Positions 19,050 to 26,856 of a DNA stretch of 64,000 nt are shown in pieces. The stretch's first letter is position 1; each line of letters opens with the position of its first letter. This stretch comes from Kocuria dechangensis (lineage in GTDB: Bacteria > Actinomycetota > Actinomycetes > Actinomycetales > Micrococcaceae). The DNA lies in assembly GCF_014636775.1 (NCBI RefSeq), contig NZ_BMEQ01000020.1, positions 1-64,000 on the forward strand, given 5' to 3'. Position numbers and translations under genes: made by a program. The notes under the pieces were generated by a model. It worked only from the letters and a program-made list of their open reading frames with translations. It ran no database searches and was not told the origin of the DNA.

Positions 19050-19730
19050 TCAGAGCTGCCCTGCCCGGCCCGGGGGCCACAGGACAGCAACGGGTTCTCC
19101 GACGACCTTATCCGCTCGGACCAGCCCGCCGCCCGGCGCGCCCAGAAGACTGCGCGAATCGACCGACACGGAGCGGTGGTCGCCCATGAGCCACAGGCGG
19201 CCCTCCGGCACGACGGCGGTGAACTCGACCTCGCTCGGCGCGTCGCCCGGGAAGACGTAGCCCTCGTCGGTCTCCTCGCCGTTGACCAGGAGCCGGCCGG
19301 ACGGACCGCAGCACTCGACGGTGTCGCCGGGCACCCCGATCACCCGCTTGAGGTACACGGTGTCGGACCCGGCCAGCCCGCTCCAGCGGCCCAGGGCGCC
19401 GAGGGCCTGGAGGGGCCAGGGGTCGTCGCTGTGCAGCGGGGCGAAGCTGCCGCGGCCGTCGAAGACGACGAGGTCCCCGCGCTGGAGCTGCGTCTCGTCG
19501 ACGAGCCTGCTGACCAGCACCCGGTCCCCCGGCTCGACGGTGGGCTGCATCGAGTCCGAGCCGATCCAGTAGACGTCCACCACGAACGCGCGGAGCAGAC
19601 CCGTCAGCACGGCGGCGACGAGCAGGGCCAGGACGACGGAACGCCAGCCCCGGAGACGGGACTGGCGTTCGCGCGGCACGGCGAGGGACCCGGTGGTGGC
19701 CCGGTCCCGGGCGCAGGCTTCGGTCTGCAC
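19050..19730 (-). CDS. lepB: Signal peptidase I (second copy)
   Basis: 226-residue paralogue. One N-terminal helix (about residues 30-50) precedes Ser60 in GSDSM and the Lys of YLKRVIGVPGD; box E reads MGDHRSVSVDSR. It lacks the long cytoplasmic extension of the neighbouring copy. The GTG at 19730 is tentative, since no good Shine-Dalgarno is seen; GTG at 19679 is the alternative. It lies 14 nt after the rplS stop and 71 nt before its paralogue, so the three are probably one transcript. Confidence 0.92.
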   Translation of the reverse strand: MQTEACARDRATTGSLAVPRERQSRLRGWRSVVLALLVAAVLTGLLRAFVVDVYWIGSDSMQPTVEPGDRVLVSRLVDETQLQRGDLVVFDGRGSFAPLHSDDPWPLQALGALGRWSGLAGSDTVYLKRVIGVPGDTVECCGPSGRLLVNGEETDEGYVFPGDAPSEVEFTAVVPEGRLWLMGDHRSVSVDSRSLLGAPGGGLVRADKVVGEPVAVLWPPGRAGQL

Positions 19731-19744
19731 CGGCGTGCGGGGTC

Positions 19745-20134
19745 CTACTTGCCGGACTTGGCGCCCTTGGCGGCCTTGCCCGTGGGGGTGTTGTCCCGCT
19801 TCTCGCGGATGCGGGCGGCCTTGCCGTGGCGGTCGCGCATGTAGTACAGCTTCGCGCGGCGGACGTCGCCCCGGGTCAGGACCTCGATCTTCTCGATGAC
19901 CGGGGAGTGCACCGGGAAGGTGCGCTCCACGCCGACGCCGAAGGAGACCTTGCGGACGGTGAACGTCTCGTGGACGCCGGCGCCCTGACGGCCCATGACG
20001 AAGCCCTTGAAGATCTGCACGCGGGAGCGGTTGCCCTCGACGATGTTGACGTGCACGTTGAGGGTGTCGCCCGGGCGGAAGTCGGGGACGTCGTCGCGCA
20101 GGGACTTGGCGTCGAGCTGGTCGAGGATGTTCAT
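19745..20134 (-). CDS. rplS: 50S ribosomal protein L19
   Basis: 129-residue ribosomal protein at the interface of the 30S and 50S subunits. It begins [20 protein letters not shown] and includes [14 protein letters not shown] and the [18 protein letters not shown] tract. The short Lys-rich tail is a family variation. The ATG at 20134 follows AGGAGGAACACC. The 198-nt leader upstream carries hairpins and a sequence complementary to its Shine-Dalgarno. Confidence 0.98.
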   Translation of the reverse strand: MNILDQLDAKSLRDDVPDFRPGDTLNVHVNIVEGNRSRVQIFKGFVMGRQGAGVHETFTVRKVSFGVGVERTFPVHSPVIEKIEVLTRGDVRRAKLYYMRDRHGKAARIREKRDNTPTGKAAKGAKSGK

Positions 20135-20337
20135 GGTGTTCCTCCTGGTGAACGCCGCAGGTCGCTCACGTGGATCGGCACGGTTCCGTGGTGCGCCCCG
20201 GGAGGAGACCCGGCGCGGGTGCGGAATCGCAAGACGTGGTGTCCGGCGCCCCGTGCGGGGCCACCGGGTGCCTGCTGTTGGTCGCTCATCCCCCTGCGGC
20301 GGGGGCGTGCCCAGCAGACACACAGCTGAACATTATG
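20135..20337 (-). promoter_or_regulatory. Promoter and structured leader of rplS
   Basis: On the minus strand CATAAT (20337-20332), at the very end of trmD, is a good -10, giving a leader of about 190 nt. The leader holds hairpins CCCC/GGGG (20290-20303) and GCCCC-GTGC-GGGGC (20248-20261). TCCTCC within 20201-20208 can pair with GGAGGA of the rplS Shine-Dalgarno (20140-20146), which suggests translational control. No -35 consensus is seen. Confidence 0.4.
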
Positions 20338-21184
20338 CCACAGGTCCGGCGGGGGCGTCCGGTCCCGCGCGCAGCACGCGGTCCCCGGCCACGGTCCAGC
20401 CCGCCTCGGCGAGCACCGCGCGGTCGGCGCGGTCGAGCGCCGCGGGGTCGAGCGCCGCGACGAGGTCGGGCCGCCGGGCCGCGGTGCGCCGCAGCTGCAG
20501 GTCCCGGCGCCAGCGGGCGATCCGGCCGTGGTGGCCGGAGAGCAGCACCTCGGGGACGGGCCGGTCCCGCCACAGGGCGGGCTTCGTGTAGACGGGGTAC
20601 TCCAGCAGACCGTCGGAGTGGGACTCCTCGACGAGGGACTCGGGGTTGCCGATCACCCCGGGCACGAGCCGGCCGATGGCCTCGACCATGGCCAGCACGG
20701 CCACCTCGCCGCCGTTGAGGACGTAGTCGCCGAGGCTCATGGGGCGGACCTCGAAGCGCTCCCGGGCCCAGTCGACCACGCGCTCGTCGATGCCCTCGTA
20801 GCGCCCGCACGCGAACACCAGGTGCTCCCGCTCCGCGAGCTCGCGGGCCACGGCCTGGGTGAAGACCTCGCCGGCCGGCGAGGGGACGACCAGCACGGGC
20901 CGCTCCCCCGGCGGCGTCCCGGCGCCGGGCGCGGCCGGGCCGGGGGCCGCGGCGCCCCGCTCCAGCACGTCCTCGAGCGCCAGCGCCCACGGCTCGGGCT
21001 TCATGACCATCCCGGCGCCGCCGCCGTAGGGGGTGTCGTCCACGGTGCGGTGGCGGTCGGTCGTGTACCGGCGGAGGTCCTCCACGGACAGCTCCAGCAG
21101 CCCCTGCAGCCGGGCCTTGCCGATGAGGGAGAGGTCCAGGGCGGCGAGGTACTCGGGGAAGATGCTGACGACGTCGATCCGCAT
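20333..21184 (-). CDS. trmD: tRNA (guanine-N1)-methyltransferase
   Basis: 283-residue SPOUT-class enzyme that methylates G37 next to the anticodon of tRNAs reading CNN codons and so prevents frameshifting. The N terminus [13 protein letters not shown], the [13 protein letters not shown] motif and the knotted-fold segments [11 protein letters not shown] and [11 protein letters not shown] are diagnostic. It overlaps rimM by one base (TGATG), indicating translational coupling. A Pro/Ala insert (residues 75-95) lengthens it relative to E. coli TrmD. Confidence 0.97.
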   Translation of the reverse strand: MRIDVVSIFPEYLAALDLSLIGKARLQGLLELSVEDLRRYTTDRHRTVDDTPYGGGAGMVMKPEPWALALEDVLERGAAAPGPAAPGAGTPPGERPVLVVPSPAGEVFTQAVARELAEREHLVFACGRYEGIDERVVDWARERFEVRPMSLGDYVLNGGEVAVLAMVEAIGRLVPGVIGNPESLVEESHSDGLLEYPVYTKPALWRDRPVPEVLLSGHHGRIARWRRDLQLRRTAARRPDLVAALDPAALDRADRAVLAEAGWTVAGDRVLRAGPDAPAGPVA

Positions 21185-21810
21185 CAGCGCGCGCCCTCCG
21201 GCCCGGAGCCGCCGGGGGTGTCAGGGGATTCGGGGGCTTCGGGAGTTCGGGGGGCCGTGTCCTCGGCCTCCGTCTCGAGACCGAGCTCCAGCAGCCCCGG
21301 GGGCGGGGTCACGACGACGAAGCCGCCCTCCGGGTCGACGACGGGCACGATCTCCTCGACGAACGGGAGAACGGCGGCCCGGCCGTCCTCGTCCAGCTCG
21401 ATCTCGAGCAGGTCCTGGACCGGCATGGTGCGCAGGCCGGTGACCACGCCGATCCGCGGGCCGCTGCCGTCCTCGGGGCCCGTGCGCACCTCGAGGTCGA
21501 CGAGCTCGTGCTCGTACCACTCGTCGTCGTCCTCGTCGTCCTCCAGCGCCTCGGCGAACAGGCGCGAGCCGCGCAGGGTCTCGGCGCCGTTGCGGTCGGG
21601 CACCTCCTCGAGCCCGACCACGAGCACGGTCTTGTTCCAGCGCGCGGAGCGCACCGTGACCGTGCCCTCGGGCGCGAGCGGGGAGGCGGGCTCGAGCTGC
21701 AGCCGGGCGCCGGGGGCGAAGCGCTCCTCGGGGGCGTCGGTGAATAGCTGCACGGTGACCTCCCCCCGGATGCCGTGGGGCTTGCCGATGCGGGCGACCT
21801 GGACCTTCAT
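21184..21810 (-). CDS. rimM: 16S rRNA processing protein RimM
   Basis: 208-residue assembly factor that binds S19 and helps mature the 30S head. The N-terminal RimM barrel reads [14 protein letters not shown] and the C-terminal PRC-barrel holds [14 protein letters not shown] and [14 protein letters not shown]. An acidic loop ([14 protein letters not shown]) and an acidic Pro-rich tail of about 30 residues are extra. The ATG at 21810 follows AGGAGCAGC. It is coupled to trmD by TGATG and separated from khpA by a terminator-like hairpin. Confidence 0.95.
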   Translation of the reverse strand: MKVQVARIGKPHGIRGEVTVQLFTDAPEERFAPGARLQLEPASPLAPEGTVTVRSARWNKTVLVVGLEEVPDRNGAETLRGSRLFAEALEDDEDDDEWYEHELVDLEVRTGPEDGSGPRIGVVTGLRTMPVQDLLEIELDEDGRAAVLPFVEEIVPVVDPEGGFVVVTPPPGLLELGLETEAEDTAPRTPEAPESPDTPGGSGPEGAR

Positions 21811-21866
21811 GCTGCTCCTGGGGGTGTCGGCGGGACCGGGCGGGGAACCGGTGCGGGGTGGAAAGC

Positions 21867-21904
21867 GCACGGTCCCCGCATCCGGTGGGATGCGGGGACC
21901 GTGC
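21867..21904 (-). terminator. Hairpin between khpA and rimM
   Basis: A perfect 17-bp stem (21867-21883 with 21888-21904) and a 4-nt loop lie after khpA and are followed by TTTCC on the minus strand. It probably ends or attenuates the rpsP-khpA transcript before rimM-trmD. Confidence 0.7.
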
Positions 21905-21939
21905 GGGCGGCGGGCCGGACGCGTGGTGCCCGGACCGCC

Positions 21940-22185
21940 TCAGCGGGTGCGGCGGTCGGTGTCGACGACGTCGATCCGGACGGGTTCGCCCGCGGCGAGC
22001 GCGCCGATCACGGTGCGCAGCGCCTTCGCGGTGCGGCCCTGCCGGCCGATGACCCGGCCGAGGTCGTCCGGGTGGACCCGGACCTCGAGGGTCTCGGCGC
22101 GGCGCCCGCTCTTGAGCCGGACGTCGACGTCATCGGGGCTGTCCACGATGCCGCGGACGAGGTGCTCCAACGCGTCGGCGAGCAC
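21940..22185 (-). CDS. khpA: KH-domain RNA-binding protein KhpA
   Basis: 81-residue protein made of a single KH domain, with the RNA-contacting GxxG loop as GRQG in DDLGRVIGRQGRTAKALR. KhpA proteins partner with KhpB in RNA binding and affect cell elongation in Firmicutes; the role in actinobacteria is less clear. The GTG start at 22185 lies 2 nt after the rpsP stop, so the pair is translationally coupled. Location between rpsP and rimM is conserved. Confidence 0.93.
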   Translation of the reverse strand: MLADALEHLVRGIVDSPDDVDVRLKSGRRAETLEVRVHPDDLGRVIGRQGRTAKALRTVIGALAAGEPVRIDVVDTDRRTR

Positions 22186-22187
22186 GA

Positions 22188-22622
22188 CTACTCGGCCTTC
22201 TCGGCGTCAGCCGCGGGGGCGTCGTCGGACTGGGCGCCGGGGGTCTCGTCCTCGGCCTTCTCGGCCTTCGGGGTGATCGCCTCGGGGATGATCACGGAGC
22301 CCTTGTCCGGGGCCACGAACGCGCCCTTGGCCTCGGGCTGCCGCAGGGTGCCCTCGGCGCCCTCCTCGCCCTTGAACCGCTGCCAGTCGCCGGTCACCTT
22401 GAGGATCGCGGCGACGGCCTCGGACGGCTGGGCGCCGACGCCGAGCCAGTACTGGGCCCGATCGGAGACGACCTCGATGTAGGAGGGGTGCTCGGTCGGG
22501 TGGTACTTGCCGATCTCCTCGATGACGCGGCCGTCGCGCTTCTTGCGGGAGTCGACGACGACGACGCGGTAGCGGGGATCGCGCATCTTGCCCATGCGCT
22601 TGAGTCGGATCTTAACAGCCAC
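22188..22622 (-). CDS. rpsP: 30S ribosomal protein S16
   Basis: 144-residue ribosomal protein of the 30S body. The S16 core is in the first 85 residues ([33 protein letters not shown]). A tail of about 60 residues rich in Ala, Glu and Asp follows, as in many actinobacteria, and is likely disordered. The GTG at 22622 follows AGGAGAG. It is the first gene of the rpsP-khpA unit. The upstream 180 bp contain no further gene. Confidence 0.97.
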   Translation of the reverse strand: MAVKIRLKRMGKMRDPRYRVVVVDSRKKRDGRVIEEIGKYHPTEHPSYIEVVSDRAQYWLGVGAQPSEAVAAILKVTGDWQRFKGEEGAEGTLRQPEAKGAFVAPDKGSVIIPEAITPKAEKAEDETPGAQSDDAPAADAEKAE

Positions 22623-22804
22623 TGGTGTGGACTCTCCTGGTTCTTGGATGATGCGAACGCCTGGTCTCGCTCCCGTGGGGCGGGCCGGTCGCAGGGTTCT
22701 GTGGACACGAGAAACGTGCGGGAAGAGGGACCGCACGCATCGAGTACCCGTCCAGTATGCCAGACGCGGTCAAGTCCGGCGGACGGGGCGCGGTCCCCGT
22801 CCGC

Positions 22805-24094
22805 TCAGCCGCGGCCGAGGCCGAAGAAGCGGCGCCACCGGTCCCGGGAGCGGGCGGCCCCGGGCTGCGTCCCCGGCGCCGCGGGCGGCGGGACAGCACC
22901 CGTGCGGCGGGCGCTGCGCAGGGCCGCGTAGTAGGCGCCCTCCGCGGCGGCGTCCGCCAGCAGGGCCGCGGAGAGGGTGCCGAGCACCCGTGCGCCCGCC
23001 CCGCCGCGGCGGGCGGCCCCGGCCAGGCCCACCCCGAGGGCGGTCTCGGTGCCGGCGATGGCCAGCAGCAGCTCCGGCCGCCGCACGAGGGCCCGCTGGT
23101 ACCGGTCGAGCAGCCCGTCCCCGGTGGGGGCCAGGGTGAGCCCGCGCAGCACGGCCTGTCCCACCGCGGTCGGCTCGTAGTGCACGGCGTCGTCGAGGTC
23201 GGCGAGCTCGCGCCGGCCCTCCACGATCTTCGCGGCGAGCACGGGCAGCCCGACCAGCTGCAGCACGGACTCGAGGACGAGCTCGGTCGACTCCCCGGCC
23301 ACGTAGTTGCGCAGCCGGTTCGTCTCGGCCGGGTCCAGGTCGAAGACGGAGGCGACGGACTCGATCTGCAGCTCCGAGGTGCGGCCCGCGCACAGCCGGA
23401 CGAGCTCGCGCTCGAACCGGGCGGCCGGGGTCTGCTCCACCTCGGTGGCCACGCCGCCGGCGGGGAACCACTCGGGGCCCCACTCGAGGGAGCACACGGC
23501 GTCGGCGGCCTCGAGCTCGGTCACGTCCGCGGGGTCCTCCCCCGCGAGCAGGACCTCGAAGGAACGGGTGGCGCCGTCCGAGGAGAGCGCGACGGCGGTC
23601 TCCCCCAGGCCGGTGCGCACGGTCCAGAAGTCGACCTCGTCGTCGAAGACGACCACGGACCACCCGTGCCGGGACACGGCGGTGAACCCGGTGCCGGAGA
23701 GCGCGGCGAGCACGGGCAGCTCCGGGGCGTCGAGGTGGACGAGCAGCACCCGGCGCAGGGAGGGGTGCTCGGGCTGGAGCCGCTGGCCGGTGATCCGGGT
23801 GAGGGTCGCGGACAGCTCGTCCAGGGTGCAGCCCGGCTCCACTCCCCCGTCCTCGCCCGCGCGGGCCAGCCGGCCGCGGTCGTCGGCGAGGAACATCAGC
23901 TGCGTGGCGTGGGGGCCCTCGGAGTAGGCGCCGATGAGGCGGTGGTGGGCGATGATCTTGCGCATGCCCTCCAGCGTGGGGCGCAGCCCGGAGGCGTCCG
24001 AGCCCGTGGTCTCCGCGGCGCAGAGCACCGTGGCGGGGACCAGGTCCCACGCGGAGGTCGGGGAGGCGACGTCGTCGGCGGGGAGAGGGGTCAT
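22805..24094 (-). CDS. Conserved-looking protein of unknown function, 429 residues
   Basis: I do not recognise this protein. Residues 1-200 look globular and mixed alpha/beta (HATQLMFLADDRGRL, RRVLLVHLDAPELPVL, RHGWSVVVFDDEVDFW). Residues 210-400 are mostly helical, with SVASVFDLDPAETNRLRNYV and an Ala/Gly/Leu-rich stretch that is not clearly membrane-spanning. The last 15 residues are basic. Codon use resembles the neighbours. The second ATG, 24094, is preferred: TAGCAT (24107-24102) overlaps the first ATG and lies 7 nt upstream of the second. It follows the Nudix gene, separated by a strong hairpin. Confidence 0.75.
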   Translation of the reverse strand: MTPLPADDVASPTSAWDLVPATVLCAAETTGSDASGLRPTLEGMRKIIAHHRLIGAYSEGPHATQLMFLADDRGRLARAGEDGGVEPGCTLDELSATLTRITGQRLQPEHPSLRRVLLVHLDAPELPVLAALSGTGFTAVSRHGWSVVVFDDEVDFWTVRTGLGETAVALSSDGATRSFEVLLAGEDPADVTELEAADAVCSLEWGPEWFPAGGVATEVEQTPAARFERELVRLCAGRTSELQIESVASVFDLDPAETNRLRNYVAGESTELVLESVLQLVGLPVLAAKIVEGRRELADLDDAVHYEPTAVGQAVLRGLTLAPTGDGLLDRYQRALVRRPELLLAIAGTETALGVGLAGAARRGGAGARVLGTLSAALLADAAAEGAYYAALRSARRTGAVPPPAAPGTQPGAARSRDRWRRFFGLGRG

Positions 24095-24101
24095 GCCCAC
24101 C

Positions 24102-24107
24102 ATGCTA
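24102..24107 (-). promoter_or_regulatory. -10 element of the 429-residue gene
   Basis: TAGCAT is followed by 7 nt and the ATG at 24094, the same spacing as at other leaderless starts in this window. It lies 3 bp beyond the base of the preceding terminator hairpin, so any -35 contact falls inside that hairpin. Confidence 0.45.
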
Positions 24108-24110
24108 CGC

Positions 24111-24153
24111 CGTCGCCGGCCCCCGTCCGGGGAGCGGACGGGGGCCGGCGACG
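24111..24153 (-). terminator. Terminator of the ffh-Nudix unit
   Basis: A perfect 18-bp stem (24111-24128 with 24136-24153) and a 7-nt loop start 25 nt after the Nudix stop. It ends 3 bp before the -10 of the next gene. Confidence 0.75.
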
Positions 24154-24178
24154 GCCCGGCGGGCGCGGGAGCAGGTGC

Positions 24179-24664
24179 TCAGCGGGGCCCGTCGACGAGC
24201 TCGGCGACGGTGCCGTCGGCCAGCGCCGCGAGGCCCTGGCGCAGGCGGTGGGCCAGGGCGGGGCGCAGGTACCGGTCGAGCTCCTCGGGGGCCGTCCAGC
24301 GGTGGCTGAGCAGCTCCTCCTCCTGGACGGTGATGGGGGTGCCGGCCGGCACCACCCCGCCGTCGTAGACGAAGGAGACGGAGTCGCCCCAGACGCCCTG
24401 GGACACGCCGTGGTGGATGACGAGGAGCCGGCCCTCGGGCAGGTGCAGGCCGACCTCCTCCACGACCTCCCGGAAGCACCCGGTGCGGGGGTCCTCCCCC
24501 GCCTCCACGGTGCCGCCGGGGACGGTCCAGTCCGACTTGTAGTTGGGCTCCACCAGGAGCACCCGCCCGTCGGGGTCGCGGATGAGCGCCTCGGCGGCCA
24601 GCCGGCGGGTGGGCAGGGAGGAGATGAACCGCAGCAGCTCGGGCTCGGAGAGGTAGGAGGTCAC
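24179..24664 (-). CDS. Nudix hydrolase
   Basis: 161-residue hydrolase of nucleoside diphosphates linked to another moiety. The Nudix box is complete: GGTVEAGEDPRTGCFREVVE followed by EVG, matching Gx5Ex7REUxEExGU. The substrate is not predictable from the box. A GTG start at 24664 lies 7 nt after the ffh stop, so the two are co-transcribed. A strong hairpin follows. Confidence 0.92.
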   Translation of the reverse strand: MTSYLSEPELLRFISSLPTRRLAAEALIRDPDGRVLLVEPNYKSDWTVPGGTVEAGEDPRTGCFREVVEEVGLHLPEGRLLVIHHGVSQGVWGDSVSFVYDGGVVPAGTPITVQEEELLSHRWTAPEELDRYLRPALAHRLRQGLAALADGTVAELVDGPR

Positions 24665-24671
24665 GCCGTCC

Positions 24672-26258
24672 TCACTTCCCCAGGAACTTCTCGAAGCCCT
24701 TGGGCAGGTTCAGGTCCGCGGCGTCGAGCTCCTGGGCACCGGAGCCGAAGGCGGCGCCGGTGGGCGCCTTCTGCTTGCGCTGCTGCTCCAGCGCGGCGTT
24801 CTCCTGCGCCCGCTTGGCCGGGTTGCCGGAGCGGGAGCCGCTCTTCTTCGCGGGGGCCTTGCCCTTGCCCTTCTTGGCCCCACCGCCGGCGGCTCCGGGC
24901 ATGCCGGGGATCCCGCCGGGCATGCCGGGGACGCCCTTGCCCTGGGCGAGGCGCTTCATCATCTTCTGGGCCTGGGCGAAGCGCTCCATGAGCTGGTTGA
25001 CCTCGGAGACGGTGACGCCCGAGCCCTTGGCGATGCGGGCGCGGCGGGAGCCGTTGATGATCTTCGGGGCGACCCGCTCGTGCGGGGTCATGGACCGGAC
25101 GATGGCCTCGACGCGGTCGATCTCGCGCTCGTCGAAGTTCTCGAGCTGCTCGCGCATGCCGGCGGCGCCCGGCATCATCATGAGCATCTTCTTCATCGAG
25201 CCCATCTTGCGCAGCTGCTGCATCTGGTTGAGGAAGTCCTCGAAGGTGAAGTCCTCCTGGTCCGTGAACTTCCGGGCCATCTTCTCGGCCTCGGCCTTGT
25301 CCCACTGCTTCTCGGCCTGCTCGATCAGCGTGAGGACGTCGCCCATGTCGAGGATCCGGGACGCCATGCGGTCCGGGTGGAACTGCTCGAAGTCGTCGAC
25401 GTTCTCGCCGGTCGAGGCGAACATGATGGGCTTGCCGGTCACCGAGGCCACCGACAGGGCGGCTCCGCCGCGGGCGTCGCCGTCGAGCTTGGACAGCACC
25501 ACGCCGGTGAAGTCGACGCCCTCGTTGAACGCCTGGGCGGTGTTGACCGCGTCCTGGCCGATCATGGCGTCGATGACGAAGAGCACCTCGTCGGGCTGGA
25601 TCGCGTCGCGGATGTCGCGGGCCTGGGCCATGAGCGACTCGTCGATGCCGAGCCGGCCGGCGGTGTCGACGATGACGACGTCGTGCAGCCGCGCGCGGGC
25701 CTGGGCCACGCCGTCGCGGGCGACCTGCACGGGATCGCCCGTGGGGTCGTCGGACTCGGAGGTGGTGCCCGGGTGGGGGGCGAAGACGGGGACCCCGGCG
25801 CGCTCGCCGACGACCTTCAGCTGGGTCACGGCGTTGGGGCGCTGGAGGTCGGAGGCCACGAGCAGGGGGCGGTGGCCCTGGCCCTTGAGCCACTTGCCGA
25901 GCTTGCCCGCCAGAGTGGTCTTGCCCGCGCCCTGGAGGCCGGCGAGCATGATGACCGTGGGGCCGGTCTTGGCCATCCGGATCCGGCGGGTCTGGCCGCC
26001 GAGGATGTTCTGCAGCTCCTCGTTGACGATCTTCACGACCTGCTGGCCGGGGTTCAGCGCCTCGGAGACCTCGAGGCTGAGGGCGCGCTCCTTGACCGCG
26101 GCGGTGAACTCGCGCACGACCGGGACGGCGACGTCGGCGTCGAGCAGGGCGCGGCGGATCTCCCGCACGGTGGCGTCGACGTCCGCCTCGGTCAGGCGGC
26201 CCTTGCCGCGCAGGTTCTTGAAGGTGGCGGTCAACCGGTCGGACAGTGAATTGAACAC
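24672..26258 (-). CDS. ffh: Signal recognition particle protein Ffh
   Basis: 528-residue GTPase that binds signal peptides and 4.5S RNA and docks at FtsY. An N-terminal four-helix NG start (MFNSLSDRLTATFKNLRGKG) precedes the G domain with GLQGAGKTT, DTAGRLG and KLDGDARGG. The M domain holds Met-rich stretches (MGSMKKMLMMMPGAAGM). The C-terminal Lys/Gly/Pro-rich tail is longer than in E. coli. The start is GTG at 26258. Its partner ftsY is encoded 2.2 kb away on the same strand. Confidence 0.97.
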   Translation of the reverse strand: MFNSLSDRLTATFKNLRGKGRLTEADVDATVREIRRALLDADVAVPVVREFTAAVKERALSLEVSEALNPGQQVVKIVNEELQNILGGQTRRIRMAKTGPTVIMLAGLQGAGKTTLAGKLGKWLKGQGHRPLLVASDLQRPNAVTQLKVVGERAGVPVFAPHPGTTSESDDPTGDPVQVARDGVAQARARLHDVVIVDTAGRLGIDESLMAQARDIRDAIQPDEVLFVIDAMIGQDAVNTAQAFNEGVDFTGVVLSKLDGDARGGAALSVASVTGKPIMFASTGENVDDFEQFHPDRMASRILDMGDVLTLIEQAEKQWDKAEAEKMARKFTDQEDFTFEDFLNQMQQLRKMGSMKKMLMMMPGAAGMREQLENFDEREIDRVEAIVRSMTPHERVAPKIINGSRRARIAKGSGVTVSEVNQLMERFAQAQKMMKRLAQGKGVPGMPGGIPGMPGAAGGGAKKGKGKAPAKKSGSRSGNPAKRAQENAALEQQRKQKAPTGAAFGSGAQELDAADLNLPKGFEKFLGK

Positions 26259-26403
26259 GGGTCGAAAGCTGCTTTCGTCGAGGGAGGCGGCCGGTGCGCC
26301 GCGGTCGGCGCCGCGGGGCGTGGCCCGGCCCGGTGTGGCGGGTCAGTGTCCAAGGTTAGCAACTTCCGGGCGGCGCGGACCCGCCGCGCCGCGGCCCGGG
26401 GAC

Positions 26404-26448
26404 GGCGACGGCCGGTCCCCGCCGGGAGGGCGGGGACCGGCCGTCGCC
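26404..26448 (-). terminator. Terminator of amt-glnB
   Basis: A perfect 20-bp stem (26404-26423 with 26429-26448) and a 5-nt loop begin 23 nt after the glnB stop on the minus strand. Confidence 0.8.
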
Positions 26449-26471
26449 GGAGGGGGAGGCCGCGGGCGGAG

Positions 26472-26810
26472 CTACAGGGCCGTCTCGTCGCGCTCGCCGG
26501 TGCGCACGCGCACGGCCTCGGAGACGTCGGTCACCCACACCTTGCCGTCGCCGGCCCGGCCGGTGTTGGCCGAGGAGACGATGACGTCCACGATGTCCCG
26601 GGCCTGGTGGTCGTCGACGAGGATCTCGATCCGGACCTTCTCGAGCAGGTCCACCGTGTACTCGGCGCCGCGGTAGACCTCGGTGTGGCCGCGCTGCTGG
26701 CCGTAGCCGTGCACGTTCTGGACGGTCATGCCCTGGATGCCGTAGGCCTCGAGCGCGGACTTGATGTCCTTGAACTTCTCGGGGCGCACGATCGCGGTGA
26801 CGAGTTTCAT
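26472..26810 (-). CDS. glnB: Nitrogen regulatory protein PII
   Basis: 112-residue trimeric signal protein that senses 2-oxoglutarate, ATP and ADP. Amt proteins are plugged by PII when nitrogen is sufficient. The T-loop holds the modifiable Tyr51 in YRGAEYTVDL; in actinobacteria this site is adenylylated. GKVWVTDVSEAVRVRTGE is the B-loop/C-loop signature. The ATG at 26810 gives the standard PII length; an in-frame ATG at 26828 would add six residues. It follows amt by 46 nt. GlnK is the usual name for copies next to amt. glnD is not in the window. Confidence 0.96.
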   Translation of the reverse strand: MKLVTAIVRPEKFKDIKSALEAYGIQGMTVQNVHGYGQQRGHTEVYRGAEYTVDLLEKVRIEILVDDHQARDIVDVIVSSANTGRAGDGKVWVTDVSEAVRVRTGERDETAL

Positions 26811-26856
26811 GGAGAGGATGCCTTTCATGGGAGTGGGACGGGCGGACGCGGCCGGC

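Noticed and set aside
26811-26828. Alternative glnB start adding six residues
   Set aside because: The 112-residue form is the standard PII length with the canonical MKLV start.
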